Part shown: positions 9,001 through 17,167 of the stretch, piece after piece
How the letters are laid out: each line of letters begins with the position of its first letter
How positions within the stretch are numbered: position 1 is the first letter of the stretch
Virus record (IMG/VR): IMGVR_UViG_3300049491_000089
Location: 1-23,597 of that record
Origin: a virus
DNA length: 23,597 nucleotides
Reading direction: 5' to 3' (one strand)
Notes under the pieces: model-generated
What the model was told of the DNA's origin: nothing
The model's database searches: none
What the model saw: the letters and a program-made list of their open reading frames with translations, nothing else
Program-made: the position numbers and the translations under genes

Positions 9001-10314
9001 GTTCTTGATTCGCGTTTGTAGTGACGTTAGTTTAACTGCAATACCGTCGGCAGCTTTTGTCGGATCAACCACACGTTGACCAGTAGCAAGATCGATAAGT
9101 TCTTTCTTATCAGCCAGTCCAAAGTCAATCTTGTCTGCATCCAATTTGGCACGAACGTCTGCACCTTTCTGCACACGTTGAACAACTTCTGGCATTGTGT
9201 TGCCAAGGCTTGTGTCATCGGCCATGTAAAGTTTCATCACACGATCAAACGAGTTGCGTGTGAGTTTGTAGTTGTCAGGCAAGCTTGCATCTTGCGCCTT
9301 TAACGCGGCAATGATTATTTGGCTATCGTATGTGCCACCCTCAACTTTCTTGAACCATGCATCTCGCAAGTTCTTGTCTGCTTCAATTAGTTGTGTATAG
9401 AGATCACCTGCACGCTGGCCAACTGCAACTTCGATAGGGACTTGGTTAGCAACTCCTGCTGCATTCTGTTCTGTAGCCATGCCTGTACGTAGCAATGTGT
9501 TTTGCGCATTGCGAACTGATAGGAATTCCGATGTGCCAAGACGCTGGTTGGCTGACTTGGTGAAGGGCAGGGAGAAGCGAGCGATAGGCTCTGTCCAACT
9601 CTTCGGAATGAACGGTATGGATGCAAGCTTTGCGTCTGCCATCGTGCGTTGTGTTGCGGCAGCAGCACCTACAGAACCGCCTGGAGTGCGTGGTAGCAAG
9701 CTCAGGCCTTCGTCAGCCAACATCTTGTCTAATGCAGCGTTGCCGAGCTTGTTGCTGATAGCCTTACCTGTAGCGCCAAGCGGAGCACCGACCACAGCAG
9801 CACCGCCAATGTTCAGTGCGCTCTCTTCCCAAGTGCGGCTGACCTGGTTGCTGTGCAGGATTGGTTCGGTTAACGCGGTTCCAAGGACTGCACCAGCAGA
9901 TCCCTTGACAGCAGCCATACTCAATGTTGCGGCCTTGCCAACACCGATATAGTTAAGTGGGTTAGTTAAGCCAACAAGAAAGTTTGTGCCAAGCCCGGTT
10001 ATAAACGACTGGTTGTCCATAATGGCCTTGTTCTCTTGTTCCTTTGTGTATTGTTTAACTAAATCGTCTGCGTGTTCCTTATTGCGTGCAACAGAAACAA
10101 GCGGCCAATACATCTTGTCGTAGGTTCTGAAATCAAACGAATGATCGTCTGGATATTCAAGGGAAGGGCGCACCTTAGATGGAACCCAAATACTTTCCTG
10201 GTCCCAGGTAGCTTTTATCCCCTCAACGAATCCCGTTTGTGTCTTTGGTTTTACAGCCGGAACTGTTGGATCGTTAGACGCTGTGCCCCATGCGGTTGTG
10301 TTTAGAATTGGCAT
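6073..10314 (-). CDS. Large internal virion/ejection protein (T7 gp16 position)
   Basis: 1413 aa, the largest gene, last of the three-gene ejection set. T7 gp16 is 1318 aa. Residues ~105-190 are hydrophobic and glycine-rich (TGLGTNFLVGLTNPLNYIGVG), as in large podovirus inner-core proteins. The middle is helical with long coiled-coil stretches (IKNLEAEIA..., LEAKIAELQTK, IATVEKELAG, AELDFAMRRLKRQ). The C-terminal third has another hydrophobic patch (LNYAFWGFASLYAY). I see no convincing N-terminal transglycosylase motif, which T7 gp16 has. Codons for about residues 560-700 are unusually AT-rich. The ATG directly follows the gp15-like stop (no gap), with AAGGAAG as ribosome site. Such proteins are ejected into the host envelope to form the DNA channel. 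Role confidence rests on size, order and composition. Confidence 0.8.
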   Translation of the reverse strand: MPILNTTAWGTASNDPTVPAVKPKTQTGFVEGIKATWDQESIWVPSKVRPSLEYPDDHSFDFRTYDKMYWPLVSVARNKEHADDLVKQYTKEQENKAIMDNQSFITGLGTNFLVGLTNPLNYIGVGKAATLSMAAVKGSAGAVLGTALTEPILHSNQVSRTWEESALNIGGAAVVGAPLGATGKAISNKLGNAALDKMLADEGLSLLPRTPGGSVGAAAATQRTMADAKLASIPFIPKSWTEPIARFSLPFTKSANQRLGTSEFLSVRNAQNTLLRTGMATEQNAAGVANQVPIEVAVGQRAGDLYTQLIEADKNLRDAWFKKVEGGTYDSQIIIAALKAQDASLPDNYKLTRNSFDRVMKLYMADDTSLGNTMPEVVQRVQKGADVRAKLDADKIDFGLADKKELIDLATGQRVVDPTKAADGIAVKLTSLQTRIKNLEAEIATSADGGKATFAKTEKHKSLEAKIAELQTKSKTLESNAATAATPVASSEVKLTPKQIGEHSAAATKLEAFKVSNGINAEAAAIVSELGPDHPIMVAADKIPGSRQFGKDTPLENWLVSREQADQLYGRAVTDDEHFAINQVVRNRLQGADSAAKKAIELEASRVKAQEQGFYTDYTLDDYMKEYGYKNKKLSAKEQKTIREIYNDPRMISAIALHMHDDTTKLPKSVVVEIAEKNKVDISNENFQTAIGKIAQERTYAPWLTKPKSATTPSAVKPTVAASVVDSPELTALRAEIATVEKELAGTPLQQIPGKLDDLEVLRKEYANASAAVEKAKADFENLQPSSTTHKFAYEDGSHYLSRTFDKGRIMGDREGFKQALIKGWEARNPGTATDVGDLEHYAERVVNKLLNEDATVTLGDLKKNLDLPGEYTKGRTLNIDDRFIVNYTHDDVLATELHHISQAVVDIELAKAGVSFNDLAQQIQTEFEQRVAAINTQYGVNSTKAANKISELSRELAKDRAELDFAMRRLKRQAPDVRDPTMQTLNEWTSRVKSVAGMAQLGSSALPNSLGDVASVARNFGTGRTYKIIAQAFSSDFRKDIAANAKQMGVLSTLVDRAVREGQLGDELANSMNPNKGFKSPATQMLDRGLEHTQDVFAKVSLIDGWSRVGRTIASAASTQHILDAAAKGWDNLSSTTRTDLAKFYIDKAMLERIAKQAALHADDVDGVKFAGLEKWTDDEAIRIFRSSVYAHTEHALNIPSIGSGSKFMTENFIGRLYNGYKAFNNQAHESTFLSSLQNREFSRVVTGTLNYAFWGFASLYAYDTISGRNTSMDHYFGDTDKATLTGWKILAKTGYVATAQDAFVTMSKLAGSKINPLRDEARQLFPESLEKEIFPKYEAISPVEKLLGPAYGYGSQVIKAATGVADGDVTDKDIHAIRGAIPFQNIGWLRRGLDYVEEALGGLPADRNLNK
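8221..8460 (-). other. AT-rich island inside the large ejection protein gene
   Basis: By hand count the four 60-base lines from 8221 to 8460 have about 30-35 % G+C, and the next 120 bases about 42 %. Sampled lines elsewhere in the same gene have 55-63 %. The encoded part is rich in Lys, Asn, Ile and Tyr (EYGYKNKKLSAKEQKTI, EIAEKNKVDISNENF). The frame is intact across it. This suggests an acquired segment or a relaxed linker; I cannot identify a domain. Confidence 0.6.
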
Positions 10315-12642
10315 TTACTTCCTTGGTGTGTGATCGACTAACCACTTAGTTACATTACCTAATCCAGCTGATGGGGATTGACTTTTTACACGACGTGCTT
10401 GTTCATCTGCAGCTTTGGATGCTGTCTCTGCTGCTTTTTGTTCCCAATAGCGTTGGTTGTCTTTAATCTCTTGTGAAGCTGCTACTGCTACATCAATCTT
10501 CTTCTTGTTCGCTACCTCTGCAACGGCTGCCAAGTCTTCGCGTGTTGTGTAGAACTGGCGTGTGTTGTCAGTGATACGAGTTAGCATTCCGCTGCTTGCA
10601 TCCTTTACATAGACATCATAGGTAGGTGTTGGAACACCGTTGACAGTCTTGATGCCACTAAACACTGGCAGAATGTCTTTTCCCATTGTTTCGGGGAAGT
10701 CACGGTTGATCATTGTCACTGCTACTTCTTTAGAACCAGTGAATGAAGTTAATGGATACTTCTCTACCTTCTCGCTAAACTTGCTAATGCCAGTTGTGCG
10801 ATTCTTAGCCATGTCTTGTCGGAACAAATCAGCCGCAAGCTTTGTGTCGCCGTTTGCTAACGAGTAGGCATCTTGCCATTGAGCCATAAAGTCTTGCTTC
10901 ATAGCAGCACTCATCTTGCCAGGGTCGAACCCGGCAGCCTTCATTGCTCCCTCGGCAGCAGCCATTTGTGGCTTGTCATCTGCGACAGCACGTAGCTTCT
11001 TCTCTACATCCGGTGTGTTCTTTGGGCGTGTTAGGAATGCTAATGCTTCGGTTGGTGACTGTCCCATTTCCAGGCGGTTGATCACACCAGCAAAACCATC
11101 TGGCAAATCTTTGTATAGACCTTGTTGTGCTTTGGACGAGTGACCTTTGATAGCCAATAGATTGCTAATGCCGCGCTTCTGTGCCTGTGGGTCTTGTGAA
11201 CGTAGATCGTTTTGAATGCTGCCTAACACTGAAGTAGGAACTGCACCAGCCTTATCAATTTCCATCAGGTGAGCTTGGCCAACAACATTACCGCCGTCAA
11301 AGAAACCTTGCAGCATGCCATTTTTCTTCCACACACTATCAATAGCTCCGCTGGAAACATCAACACCGTTATCCATACGTAGTTGTGCAATGGTTTCGCG
11401 TGTCTTGCGTTCTGACGCTAAACGTCGTTGCTCAACTTCGTTTGCGTGAATCTTAGAAGTGACATTGCCGTAAGCAACATAAGCCTTCTTTACAGCTTGT
11501 GGATCATCCTTGATGTCTGGATTTTCAATCAACTTGTTAAATGCAGATAGTGCCGACTTATGTGACAATCCACCAGCTTCGGCTTGGATTCCTAACTGAA
11601 CTTGCCAAGTGTCAACGTTGTCCTGCACGCGCTCAAGACGTGCTCTGGTTGCTTCGTTGACCATCTTGTTGTGATCGACAACAGATGCCTTTGCAAAGTC
11701 CATGATGTACTTCTCGCCCTTATTTTGCAGGCGTAACTTTTCTTGTTCGCTGATAGGCAATTGCGAAATGATCGAATTGAATCGCCCAAGTTGATCTCCA
11801 ACAAGAATGCCAACAGGACCATCCTTTAGATTTTCTGTTGTGACAATTCCACCGGGGATCTTTGCAAGTTGCGATTGTTGTAGTGTCTCTTCAAAACCTG
11901 ATAATGCCGACGCTTGCAATTTGCCCAATGCTGCTGCCTTAAGCTGCTGTGCTCCTGCTGCACCATATGTTGCGTAGGCTACAGGTGACTCATAGCGTCC
12001 AACAATATTTTTAGATGCTGCTGCAACGTTTTCCGGTGTAGGTTCAACAACCACCTTGTCAATAACCATCATGTCTGATTTTGAGTCATTCAACTTGGAT
12101 TGCTCAACTACACGTGGGCGTACAACCTTTTCCTGATATTGCATACCCGAACGCACTTTATATTCGGTTAGGTTATCAGTGACAGCCTTAGAAACCTTAC
12201 GTTGTGTAAAATTGTATTGTTGATGGATTGCATCAATTGCTGTATCTCTTTCTAGCTCGTAGATTTGTTGCTGCTCTGCGGTGCCTTTCTTTGCATACTC
12301 GGGGTCAGCATCGAGGCGCGCGCGCAACTCAGCATCCTTCTTATCAATTTCAAGAAACATAACTTTAGCGCGACTGTCTTCTTCGGCAGTGCGCAGATTA
12401 TCCATATAGGTTGCTGTGTCTTGAATGCTGGAAACAACTTGTTCTACTGCCTGTGCGCGTGCTTTGTTTTCAATACCAGCAGAAGGATTCGCAACACCAC
12501 CCCAACCGTTTGGAGTTGATGGCAAGTTTGCAAACTGCTCTGTCTGATTACCAAACGAGCGAGTTACGTTTTCCGTGCCATCACTCTGTCCACCCGGATA
12601 CATTGGTTTGTTCAATAGATTGTCTGAAATGCGAATTGTCAT
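10315..12642 (-). CDS. Internal virion/ejection protein (T7 gp15-like)
   Basis: 775 aa (T7 gp15: 747). It is helical, charged, soluble-looking and without membrane segments, as expected for the periplasmic tunnel component of the T7-type ejectosome. Features: a variable Gly/Asn/Pro-rich N-terminus (residues 1-60), coiled-coil-prone stretches (EEDSRAKVMFLEIDKKDAELRARLD; RRLASERKTRETIAQLRMDNG) and a basic C-terminus. The gene sits between the gp14-like and gp16-like genes, as in T7. It begins 3 nt after the gp14-like stop with AAAGGGG as ribosome site overlapping that stop, and its own TAA abuts the next ATG. Identification is mainly from order, size and composition. Confidence 0.82.
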   Translation of the reverse strand: MTIRISDNLLNKPMYPGGQSDGTENVTRSFGNQTEQFANLPSTPNGWGGVANPSAGIENKARAQAVEQVVSSIQDTATYMDNLRTAEEDSRAKVMFLEIDKKDAELRARLDADPEYAKKGTAEQQQIYELERDTAIDAIHQQYNFTQRKVSKAVTDNLTEYKVRSGMQYQEKVVRPRVVEQSKLNDSKSDMMVIDKVVVEPTPENVAAASKNIVGRYESPVAYATYGAAGAQQLKAAALGKLQASALSGFEETLQQSQLAKIPGGIVTTENLKDGPVGILVGDQLGRFNSIISQLPISEQEKLRLQNKGEKYIMDFAKASVVDHNKMVNEATRARLERVQDNVDTWQVQLGIQAEAGGLSHKSALSAFNKLIENPDIKDDPQAVKKAYVAYGNVTSKIHANEVEQRRLASERKTRETIAQLRMDNGVDVSSGAIDSVWKKNGMLQGFFDGGNVVGQAHLMEIDKAGAVPTSVLGSIQNDLRSQDPQAQKRGISNLLAIKGHSSKAQQGLYKDLPDGFAGVINRLEMGQSPTEALAFLTRPKNTPDVEKKLRAVADDKPQMAAAEGAMKAAGFDPGKMSAAMKQDFMAQWQDAYSLANGDTKLAADLFRQDMAKNRTTGISKFSEKVEKYPLTSFTGSKEVAVTMINRDFPETMGKDILPVFSGIKTVNGVPTPTYDVYVKDASSGMLTRITDNTRQFYTTREDLAAVAEVANKKKIDVAVAASQEIKDNQRYWEQKAAETASKAADEQARRVKSQSPSAGLGNVTKWLVDHTPRK

Positions 12643-12645
12643 TCT

Positions 12646-13197
12646 TTACCCCTTTGGTGCCGGTGCTGTGTTCTTTGCGTATCCGCCTGCTAATGCCGAT
12701 CCTGCACTCAACAATCCACCAATCATTGCTGCATTGCCTGCTGCAAGTTGTGAACCTGCTTGTGCACCAAATGCTTCAGCCTTGTTCTGCGCTGCTCTGA
12801 TGCCCAATCGGCCATCCATACGCTTAGACGCTGCCGCATTGACACCGCTATAGAGGGCTGCAAGTGCATCTGCGCTTGAGAGCATATCCAGCTGGTCCAG
12901 TGCGGCCTGTGCCGAACCTTCGCCAATCATTACGCCCGAGCCCGACTGAGCAACAACAATGGTTCCGCGCATCAATAGCGACTGACGCTTGATCTGATCT
13001 GCTTGCTGGCGTGCAGCAAGTTCTACATCTTGAGCTTCAACATTGTTAAGTGCTTCATTCATCGCACCTTCGCTAATTGCAGATGCGCCAGCTAAACGTG
13101 ACTGTCCGGCTTGCTTCTTAGCGGCTTGATTGGCTTGATAACCGCCGTATGCGGCGGTTGCTACTGCTGTGCCTACAGCGATCCATGCCATTGTCAT
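12646..13197 (-). CDS. Internal virion protein (T7 gp14-like)
   Basis: 183 aa (T7 gp14: 196). The N-terminus has a hydrophobic Ala/Gly helix (WIAVGTAVATAAYGGYQANQAAKKQ). A helical central part follows (AISEGAMNEALNNVEAQDVELAARQQADQIKR), then RGTIVVAQSGSGVMIGEGSAQ and a Gly/Ala-rich hydrophobic C-terminus. This AYGG/QAxxAKKQ start and GSGV core are typical of the smallest podoviral ejection protein, which forms the outer-membrane pore. Its start overlaps the stop of the cupin-like gene by 4 bp (ATGA). A GGTAAATA box lies 31 nt upstream inside that gene. Confidence 0.85.
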   Translation of the reverse strand: MTMAWIAVGTAVATAAYGGYQANQAAKKQAGQSRLAGASAISEGAMNEALNNVEAQDVELAARQQADQIKRQSLLMRGTIVVAQSGSGVMIGEGSAQAALDQLDMLSSADALAALYSGVNAAASKRMDGRLGIRAAQNKAEAFGAQAGSQLAAGNAAMIGGLLSAGSALAGGYAKNTAPAPKG

Positions 13198-13736
13198 TGT
13201 TTATTCCTCTCCAGAAGTCGTTCCATCATATTTACCGGAATCAGCAAAGGTTCGACGATTGATATCTCGCTTTCTACTTCTTCAACGGTAGTTGCGTCGG
13301 TTTTGTGGTAAGTTACCCAGGTTGTCTCCTCGTGGATAAACAACAAACGCTTCTCGCCTGCGGGTGACCAAAACTTAACGTCACCCGCCATATCTTCATA
13401 ACCGCGCTCAGTGAAGCAAGTACAGAAGCCCTTCGTCATATGGACAAGATGCTCCATTGAATGACGTTTGCCTACGATGATGAATCCGGCAGGCATAGTC
13501 AGTTCACGTCTGTAGACACCATCGCTAAACGAATGGATTGGAGCAAGTTCATTTCCCCATAACTTGATAGGCACATCAGCACGCTCACACATACCCTGCA
13601 CCACGTAGATCATTTCACGACGTTGCATGTCATCATCGGACACCGGCAACGCACAAAACTCTTCAAACGTCTTGATGTGTTGTGGACCTTGTAGAGATAA
13701 GTTAGATACTTGTGGGTGAACTGTTAAATCAATCAT
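13194..13736 (-). CDS. Cupin-like small phage protein
   Basis: 180 aa. Residues ~75-147 look like a single cupin beta-barrel: RRELTMPAGFIIVGKRHSMEH (His92 and His96), HMTKGFCTCFTERG (turn glycine 103), then FWSPAGEKRLLFIHEETTWVTYH ending with His144. The spacing of HxxxHxxH, a glycine turn, the PAGxKR motif and a late TxH follows a cupin-like protein common in phage structural clusters. A metal could be held by the histidines. The function in virion or infection is unknown. It overlaps both neighbours by 4 bp (ATGA), so it is translated with the GNAT and gp14-like proteins. Confidence 0.6.
   Translation of the reverse strand: MIDLTVHPQVSNLSLQGPQHIKTFEEFCALPVSDDDMQRREMIYVVQGMCERADVPIKLWGNELAPIHSFSDGVYRRELTMPAGFIIVGKRHSMEHLVHMTKGFCTCFTERGYEDMAGDVKFWSPAGEKRLLFIHEETTWVTYHKTDATTVEEVESEISIVEPLLIPVNMMERLLERNKQ
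13229..13236 (-). promoter_or_regulatory. Late-promoter-like box GGTAAATA before gp14-like gene
   Basis: GGTAAATA inside the 3' end of the cupin-like gene, 31 nt before the gp14-like ATG. It is the same octamer as before tail tube A. It is the only member of the set inside a coding region and the weakest on context. Confidence 0.28.
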
Positions 13737-14182
13737 TTGTCATCCCACTCAAACACATAACCGCGTTTCACAAATCCCATTTTTTCAAATAATGCTGCTA
13801 CTCTTTCGGTCTTAACACCTGTGCTATTTGCAAGAATGATTTGCTTTGCTCCCTTTTCCTGAGCTTGCTTTACATAAGCCTTGATAAGTTGCAATGCAGT
13901 TCTGTTGCCACGATGTTCGGGAGCCAAGAAAAGTGCGTAGTCGGTGGCTTGAATATCACTGCCAAACCATTGTTGGTGGAGTGAAGCCATAATGCCGCCC
14001 TGTATCTCGTAGTCTTCTTCAAAGACAATCAAAATACCTGCATCAACACAAATGAGTGTTGACATCAACTCTGCAACTTTAGCCTCGTCAAACTCATATT
14101 TTGCGAAGATACTTTCCTTGTGCATGAGTCTCCCGAGTGCAACCATTGCAGGAATGTCTTCTTTCGTTGCGTCCCTGATCAT
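13733..14182 (-). CDS. GNAT-family N-acetyltransferase in the T7 gene 13 position
   Basis: 149 aa. Standard GNAT layout: MIRDATKEDIPAMVALGRLM (alpha1), a beta hairpin ILIVFEEDYEIQGGIM, beta4 DYALFLAPEH, then the acetyl-CoA loop HRGNRTA at 90-96 (R/Q-x-x-G-x-G/A type). Motif B is AALFEKMGFVKRGYVFEWD at 129-147. The motif A loop has Asn/Arg where the second glycine is common, so activity is plausible but not assured. T7 gp13, a virion assembly factor between genes 12 and 14, is itself described as GNAT-like, so this may be its equivalent with the cofactor loop kept. The substrate is unknown. The start overlaps the tail tube B stop (TAATG) and the stop overlaps the cupin-like start. Confidence 0.85.
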   Translation of the reverse strand: MIRDATKEDIPAMVALGRLMHKESIFAKYEFDEAKVAELMSTLICVDAGILIVFEEDYEIQGGIMASLHQQWFGSDIQATDYALFLAPEHRGNRTALQLIKAYVKQAQEKGAKQIILANSTGVKTERVAALFEKMGFVKRGYVFEWDDK

Positions 14183-16500
14183 TAGTTCACCGCAGCTTCG
14201 ATAACCACCCCGAGTACGGCGAAACCGGTTGGTGTGTCGTTGGTGATTAAGATATTGTTAGGTGAACGCCATCCTAAATTCTTAACACGTTTATCGCCCG
14301 TGAATGGAATTACAGATTGATTTAACAAGTCACCTGCATTACGAAACGGAATAGCAACACCATTGATGTTTGCATTTACCGTGTCTTGGAACTTGATTAG
14401 GATGTCAACGACACTCTTTGCTTTCGCTGCTGTAGATTGCGATGCATCACCAAACTCTGGATCAAGTAGTTCCAATGTTGTTGTATATGGCAATCCGATA
14501 GTTGCGTATTCAACTGGATACTCAAGAGTGACAGTGCCACCAGTAACTACCATGTTAGGGTGAACAACGCCATACACTGAAGTGCTATCTTCCTTAACAA
14601 GTGCGGTGACAGTCATACCTTCCAAATGTGATAGGCCAGTGATTGAGCTTGTTGCCACGCCATCATATATAGCCGAACAGTCGGAATAGACTGTATCTAC
14701 ATCTTCGTAGTCGAAATACTCGATATAGCGGCGTGTGGCTCCATTGACTGTACGGTTAACAATGAAGTAAACATCATCCGATCCAGTACCCGGCACAGTC
14801 CCAACAGATTCAAATAATCCATTTGTTGTATGACGTGACCAGGCAGTAGTTTCAAACTCGCGTGCAAGTGTTAGGCTACACAGCACACCGTCACTACGTA
14901 CAATCCATGCGATATAGTCGGGATCACTTGCAAATGCCATATCCACAAATGTTGCACTACGGGTTAGATGTTCAGCAAAGATGGTGATGTCTGGTGCTAC
15001 GTTAGCGTCTTCTGTAACGCTGTAGCTGATGGCGCGCATCTTCTTGCCATCGCGCTGTAGGAATGCCACTTCGCGTCCGATACGTAGCGGCTTAACATTG
15101 TTAGAGCCGTTGCGTGTGTGATCCTTAATGACGTTAGAACTGATACCAGAAATAGCAAAGTTATTTGGACCTGCCATACTGAATTCGGTCGATGTTGTAA
15201 GTGGCATCAAACTTCTTGCTGATACCATGTGTGTGATGGCGTTGTAGTCGTTACCCGCAATCTGCACAATCACACCATCACTATCCTTATTGCCTACTGT
15301 GAAGTTCAAATAGTCACCAGCAGCAGATCCCCAAATGTGTTGTGGGAACTGTGTGCTACCACCAAAAAACAAACGCTGTTCGAAGAAACTAACTGTTTGT
15401 GGGTAGTTGTCTGCTTTCCAATATGCAATCGCATCACCCGATACCGAACCTGTTACGCTCCATTCTTGTCTTGCTGAAGAACTAAATGTGCAAGTGATGG
15501 TCCAAGTTTCAGTAGTGGTGCTGCCTGGCATTGACGCGACACCGGCAATCTGTCCATTACCCACAGCCGAAGCCTCGACCCATACATGCGCTGTAGTGCC
15601 GAGGGTTGCAATTGTCGCAGTTTGCTTCCAGTAATTGTCACTGTTGACAGTGCCATCGATGACTTGAACGTAGGCACCATTACACTCGGCAGCCGTATCC
15701 ATATCTGTTGCTCTTGTCCATGCACCAGCAGCAGCTACATAGATACCATCATCTGCCGCGGTAGTTTGGTCTTTCACCAATACTCGATCACCAGCAACAA
15801 GCACGCGACCATCAATTGTTAGCAAGCCGGTTAGGGCTGCAAGGTTTTCTGTTGTGGCAACAGTAACGGGAGTCTTAACAGTTAATCCATTTACAGGGCC
15901 AGTGATAGTTGTGATTGCACCAGCAGTGGTTGCGATAGTGAAGTATTCGCCTTCTTGAAATACATCCGAACCGTTGATGATCTTGAATGTGATAAAAGCA
16001 TTGCTGAAAGTAACATCGCTAACTGCGTTATAGGTGAATGGGATATCTGTTAGAGTCCAACTTGTATCGCTAACACGTTGCAGTAGCTTTGGAAAGTAGT
16101 TCGGATGAACCAAATACATGGTGTTGCCGGATTGCGCATATTGCACATCCTCTAATTCTGCCTCTGTATATGGAACTGTTAGTTCATAGCGTGTCCCCGG
16201 TGAAGTCTCAACATATGCGCGATCTTTCAGGAATTGAATCTTTCCGCCGTTGAACACCAGCACGAACTTACGCGATGTGCTGTATACAAACGGAATTAGT
16301 CTTCCTGCCTGTGCTTCAGTTTTAACCGCGCCTACATACATGGTTCCGCGACGCTTTGTGGCGCCACCGTGAACTAAACTGTATGCGTTCTCTTCTGTCT
16401 TTGTTGCTTTGCTGTATGCGGCAAGGTCAACACGCGCAAGTAGGCGTGGACTAATTTCACCGAACTCGAATGATGTTTGGTAGCGGGTAAGTTTAGCCAT
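14182..16500 (-). CDS. Tail tubular protein B / tail nozzle (T7 gp12-like)
   Basis: 772 aa (T7 gp12: 794). The N-terminus has the family hallmark: FEFGEISPRLLARVDLAAYS at 11-30, the NAYSLVHGGATKRRGTMYV segment at 38-56, then FVYSTSRKFVLVF. A later block QTVSFFEQRLFFGGSTQFPQ (368-387), followed by W-GSAAGDYLNF, is also typical. Residues ~211-312 are an inserted domain (VATTENLAALTGLLTIDGRV ... VLVKDQTTAADDGIYV ... WTRATDMDT), a mobile phage module usually seen in fibre or baseplate-associated proteins. The protein forms the distal tail tube to which fibres attach. An AAGAGG site is 7 nt before the ATG; the gene follows tail tube A after 3 nt. Confidence 0.93.
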   Translation of the reverse strand: MAKLTRYQTSFEFGEISPRLLARVDLAAYSKATKTEENAYSLVHGGATKRRGTMYVGAVKTEAQAGRLIPFVYSTSRKFVLVFNGGKIQFLKDRAYVETSPGTRYELTVPYTEAELEDVQYAQSGNTMYLVHPNYFPKLLQRVSDTSWTLTDIPFTYNAVSDVTFSNAFITFKIINGSDVFQEGEYFTIATTAGAITTITGPVNGLTVKTPVTVATTENLAALTGLLTIDGRVLVAGDRVLVKDQTTAADDGIYVAAAGAWTRATDMDTAAECNGAYVQVIDGTVNSDNYWKQTATIATLGTTAHVWVEASAVGNGQIAGVASMPGSTTTETWTITCTFSSSARQEWSVTGSVSGDAIAYWKADNYPQTVSFFEQRLFFGGSTQFPQHIWGSAAGDYLNFTVGNKDSDGVIVQIAGNDYNAITHMVSARSLMPLTTSTEFSMAGPNNFAISGISSNVIKDHTRNGSNNVKPLRIGREVAFLQRDGKKMRAISYSVTEDANVAPDITIFAEHLTRSATFVDMAFASDPDYIAWIVRSDGVLCSLTLAREFETTAWSRHTTNGLFESVGTVPGTGSDDVYFIVNRTVNGATRRYIEYFDYEDVDTVYSDCSAIYDGVATSSITGLSHLEGMTVTALVKEDSTSVYGVVHPNMVVTGGTVTLEYPVEYATIGLPYTTTLELLDPEFGDASQSTAAKAKSVVDILIKFQDTVNANINGVAIPFRNAGDLLNQSVIPFTGDKRVKNLGWRSPNNILITNDTPTGFAVLGVVIEAAVN

Positions 16501-16503
16501 TGA

Positions 16504-17064
16504 TTAGCCTCTTACCGCGATATAGATTGAATCGTCACCGCCTAACTGATCAGGCACATCCTCAGTAGAATCGATATGCTTTGCAAGTTTTAGTTTCTGA
16601 TTGTAGATTGCATACATTGAATCTGCTGACGACTGAGACTTAGTTAGTGCATAGGCCATATCAACCGCCATGCGTTGTGCCATTAGGTCAGTGAACGATG
16701 CATCCCAGTCGGGACTGTCAGTAACATCATAGATATATTTGATCTTGCATACTGTCTCATCAGTTAGAATCCTGCGGCCCTGAACTCTAAAGTTTGGGTT
16801 ACCATAGAACTGAAGAAGCCGTATATAGTCAGATGGAAGCTGATACGCATAGTCATACTCGAAAGCGGTGTATCCGCTGATCTGATTTAGCTCTACATCC
16901 TTACAAGCAAAGTTCCAGGCATGGTCACGTAGGCAAGCACGACGTGCAATATCCCATGTCACGACTGCAAGCTTCTGTTCGGCAGTACCGTCTGTTAGGC
17001 TTGTTATTGTGTTTGCGCCAATGCGACTAAGAGCAAGGTTTGTGATTTCAACTTGAGACGCCAT
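16504..17064 (-). CDS. Tail tubular protein A / adaptor (T7 gp11-like)
   Basis: 186 aa (T7 gp11: 196). N-terminal VEITNLALSRIGANTITSLTDGT at 5-27 is the usual start of podoviral adaptor proteins. It is followed by ARRACLRDHAWNFACKDVEL (41-60, the conserved R-x-x-HxWNFA segment), YAYQLPSDYIRLL, and the DLMAQRMAVDMAYALT helix. It forms a 12-mer ring between portal and nozzle. The ATG has an AGGGAG site 6 nt away. The upstream gap holds the capsid terminator and a GGTAAATA box, so this gene probably opens the tail operon. Confidence 0.92.
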   Translation of the reverse strand: MASQVEITNLALSRIGANTITSLTDGTAEQKLAVVTWDIARRACLRDHAWNFACKDVELNQISGYTAFEYDYAYQLPSDYIRLLQFYGNPNFRVQGRRILTDETVCKIKYIYDVTDSPDWDASFTDLMAQRMAVDMAYALTKSQSSADSMYAIYNQKLKLAKHIDSTEDVPDQLGGDDSIYIAVRG

Positions 17065-17083
17065 TTAATTCTCCCTTTATTGT

Positions 17084-17091
17084 TATTTACC
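17084..17091 (-). promoter_or_regulatory. Late-promoter-like box GGTAAATA before tail tube A
   Basis: GGTAAATA lies between the capsid terminator (17125-17146) and the tail tube A ATG, 19 nt before the start codon. A box just downstream of a terminator and upstream of a gene is the arrangement expected of a re-initiating promoter. Confidence 0.45.
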
Positions 17092-17124
17092 AATCTTGTG
17101 GAGAACTACTGCACACACAAAAGG

Positions 17125-17146
17125 AAAGGCACCCGAAGGTGCCTTT
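17125..17146 (-). terminator. Intrinsic terminator after the major capsid gene
   Basis: Perfect 9-bp stem, arms AAAGGCACC and GGTGCCTTT, with a CGAA loop on the plus strand, which is UUCG in minus-strand RNA. CCTTTTG follows on the minus strand. It starts 21 nt beyond the capsid stop. Confidence 0.85.
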
Positions 17147-17167
17147 GTTAGTCCTAACCTATTCGAC

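Noticed and set aside
6073-10314. Lytic transglycosylase domain in the large ejection protein
   Set aside because: I looked for the catalytic-Glu and GLMQ-type motifs at the N-terminus and in the AT-rich part and found none convincing; a profile search could overturn this.
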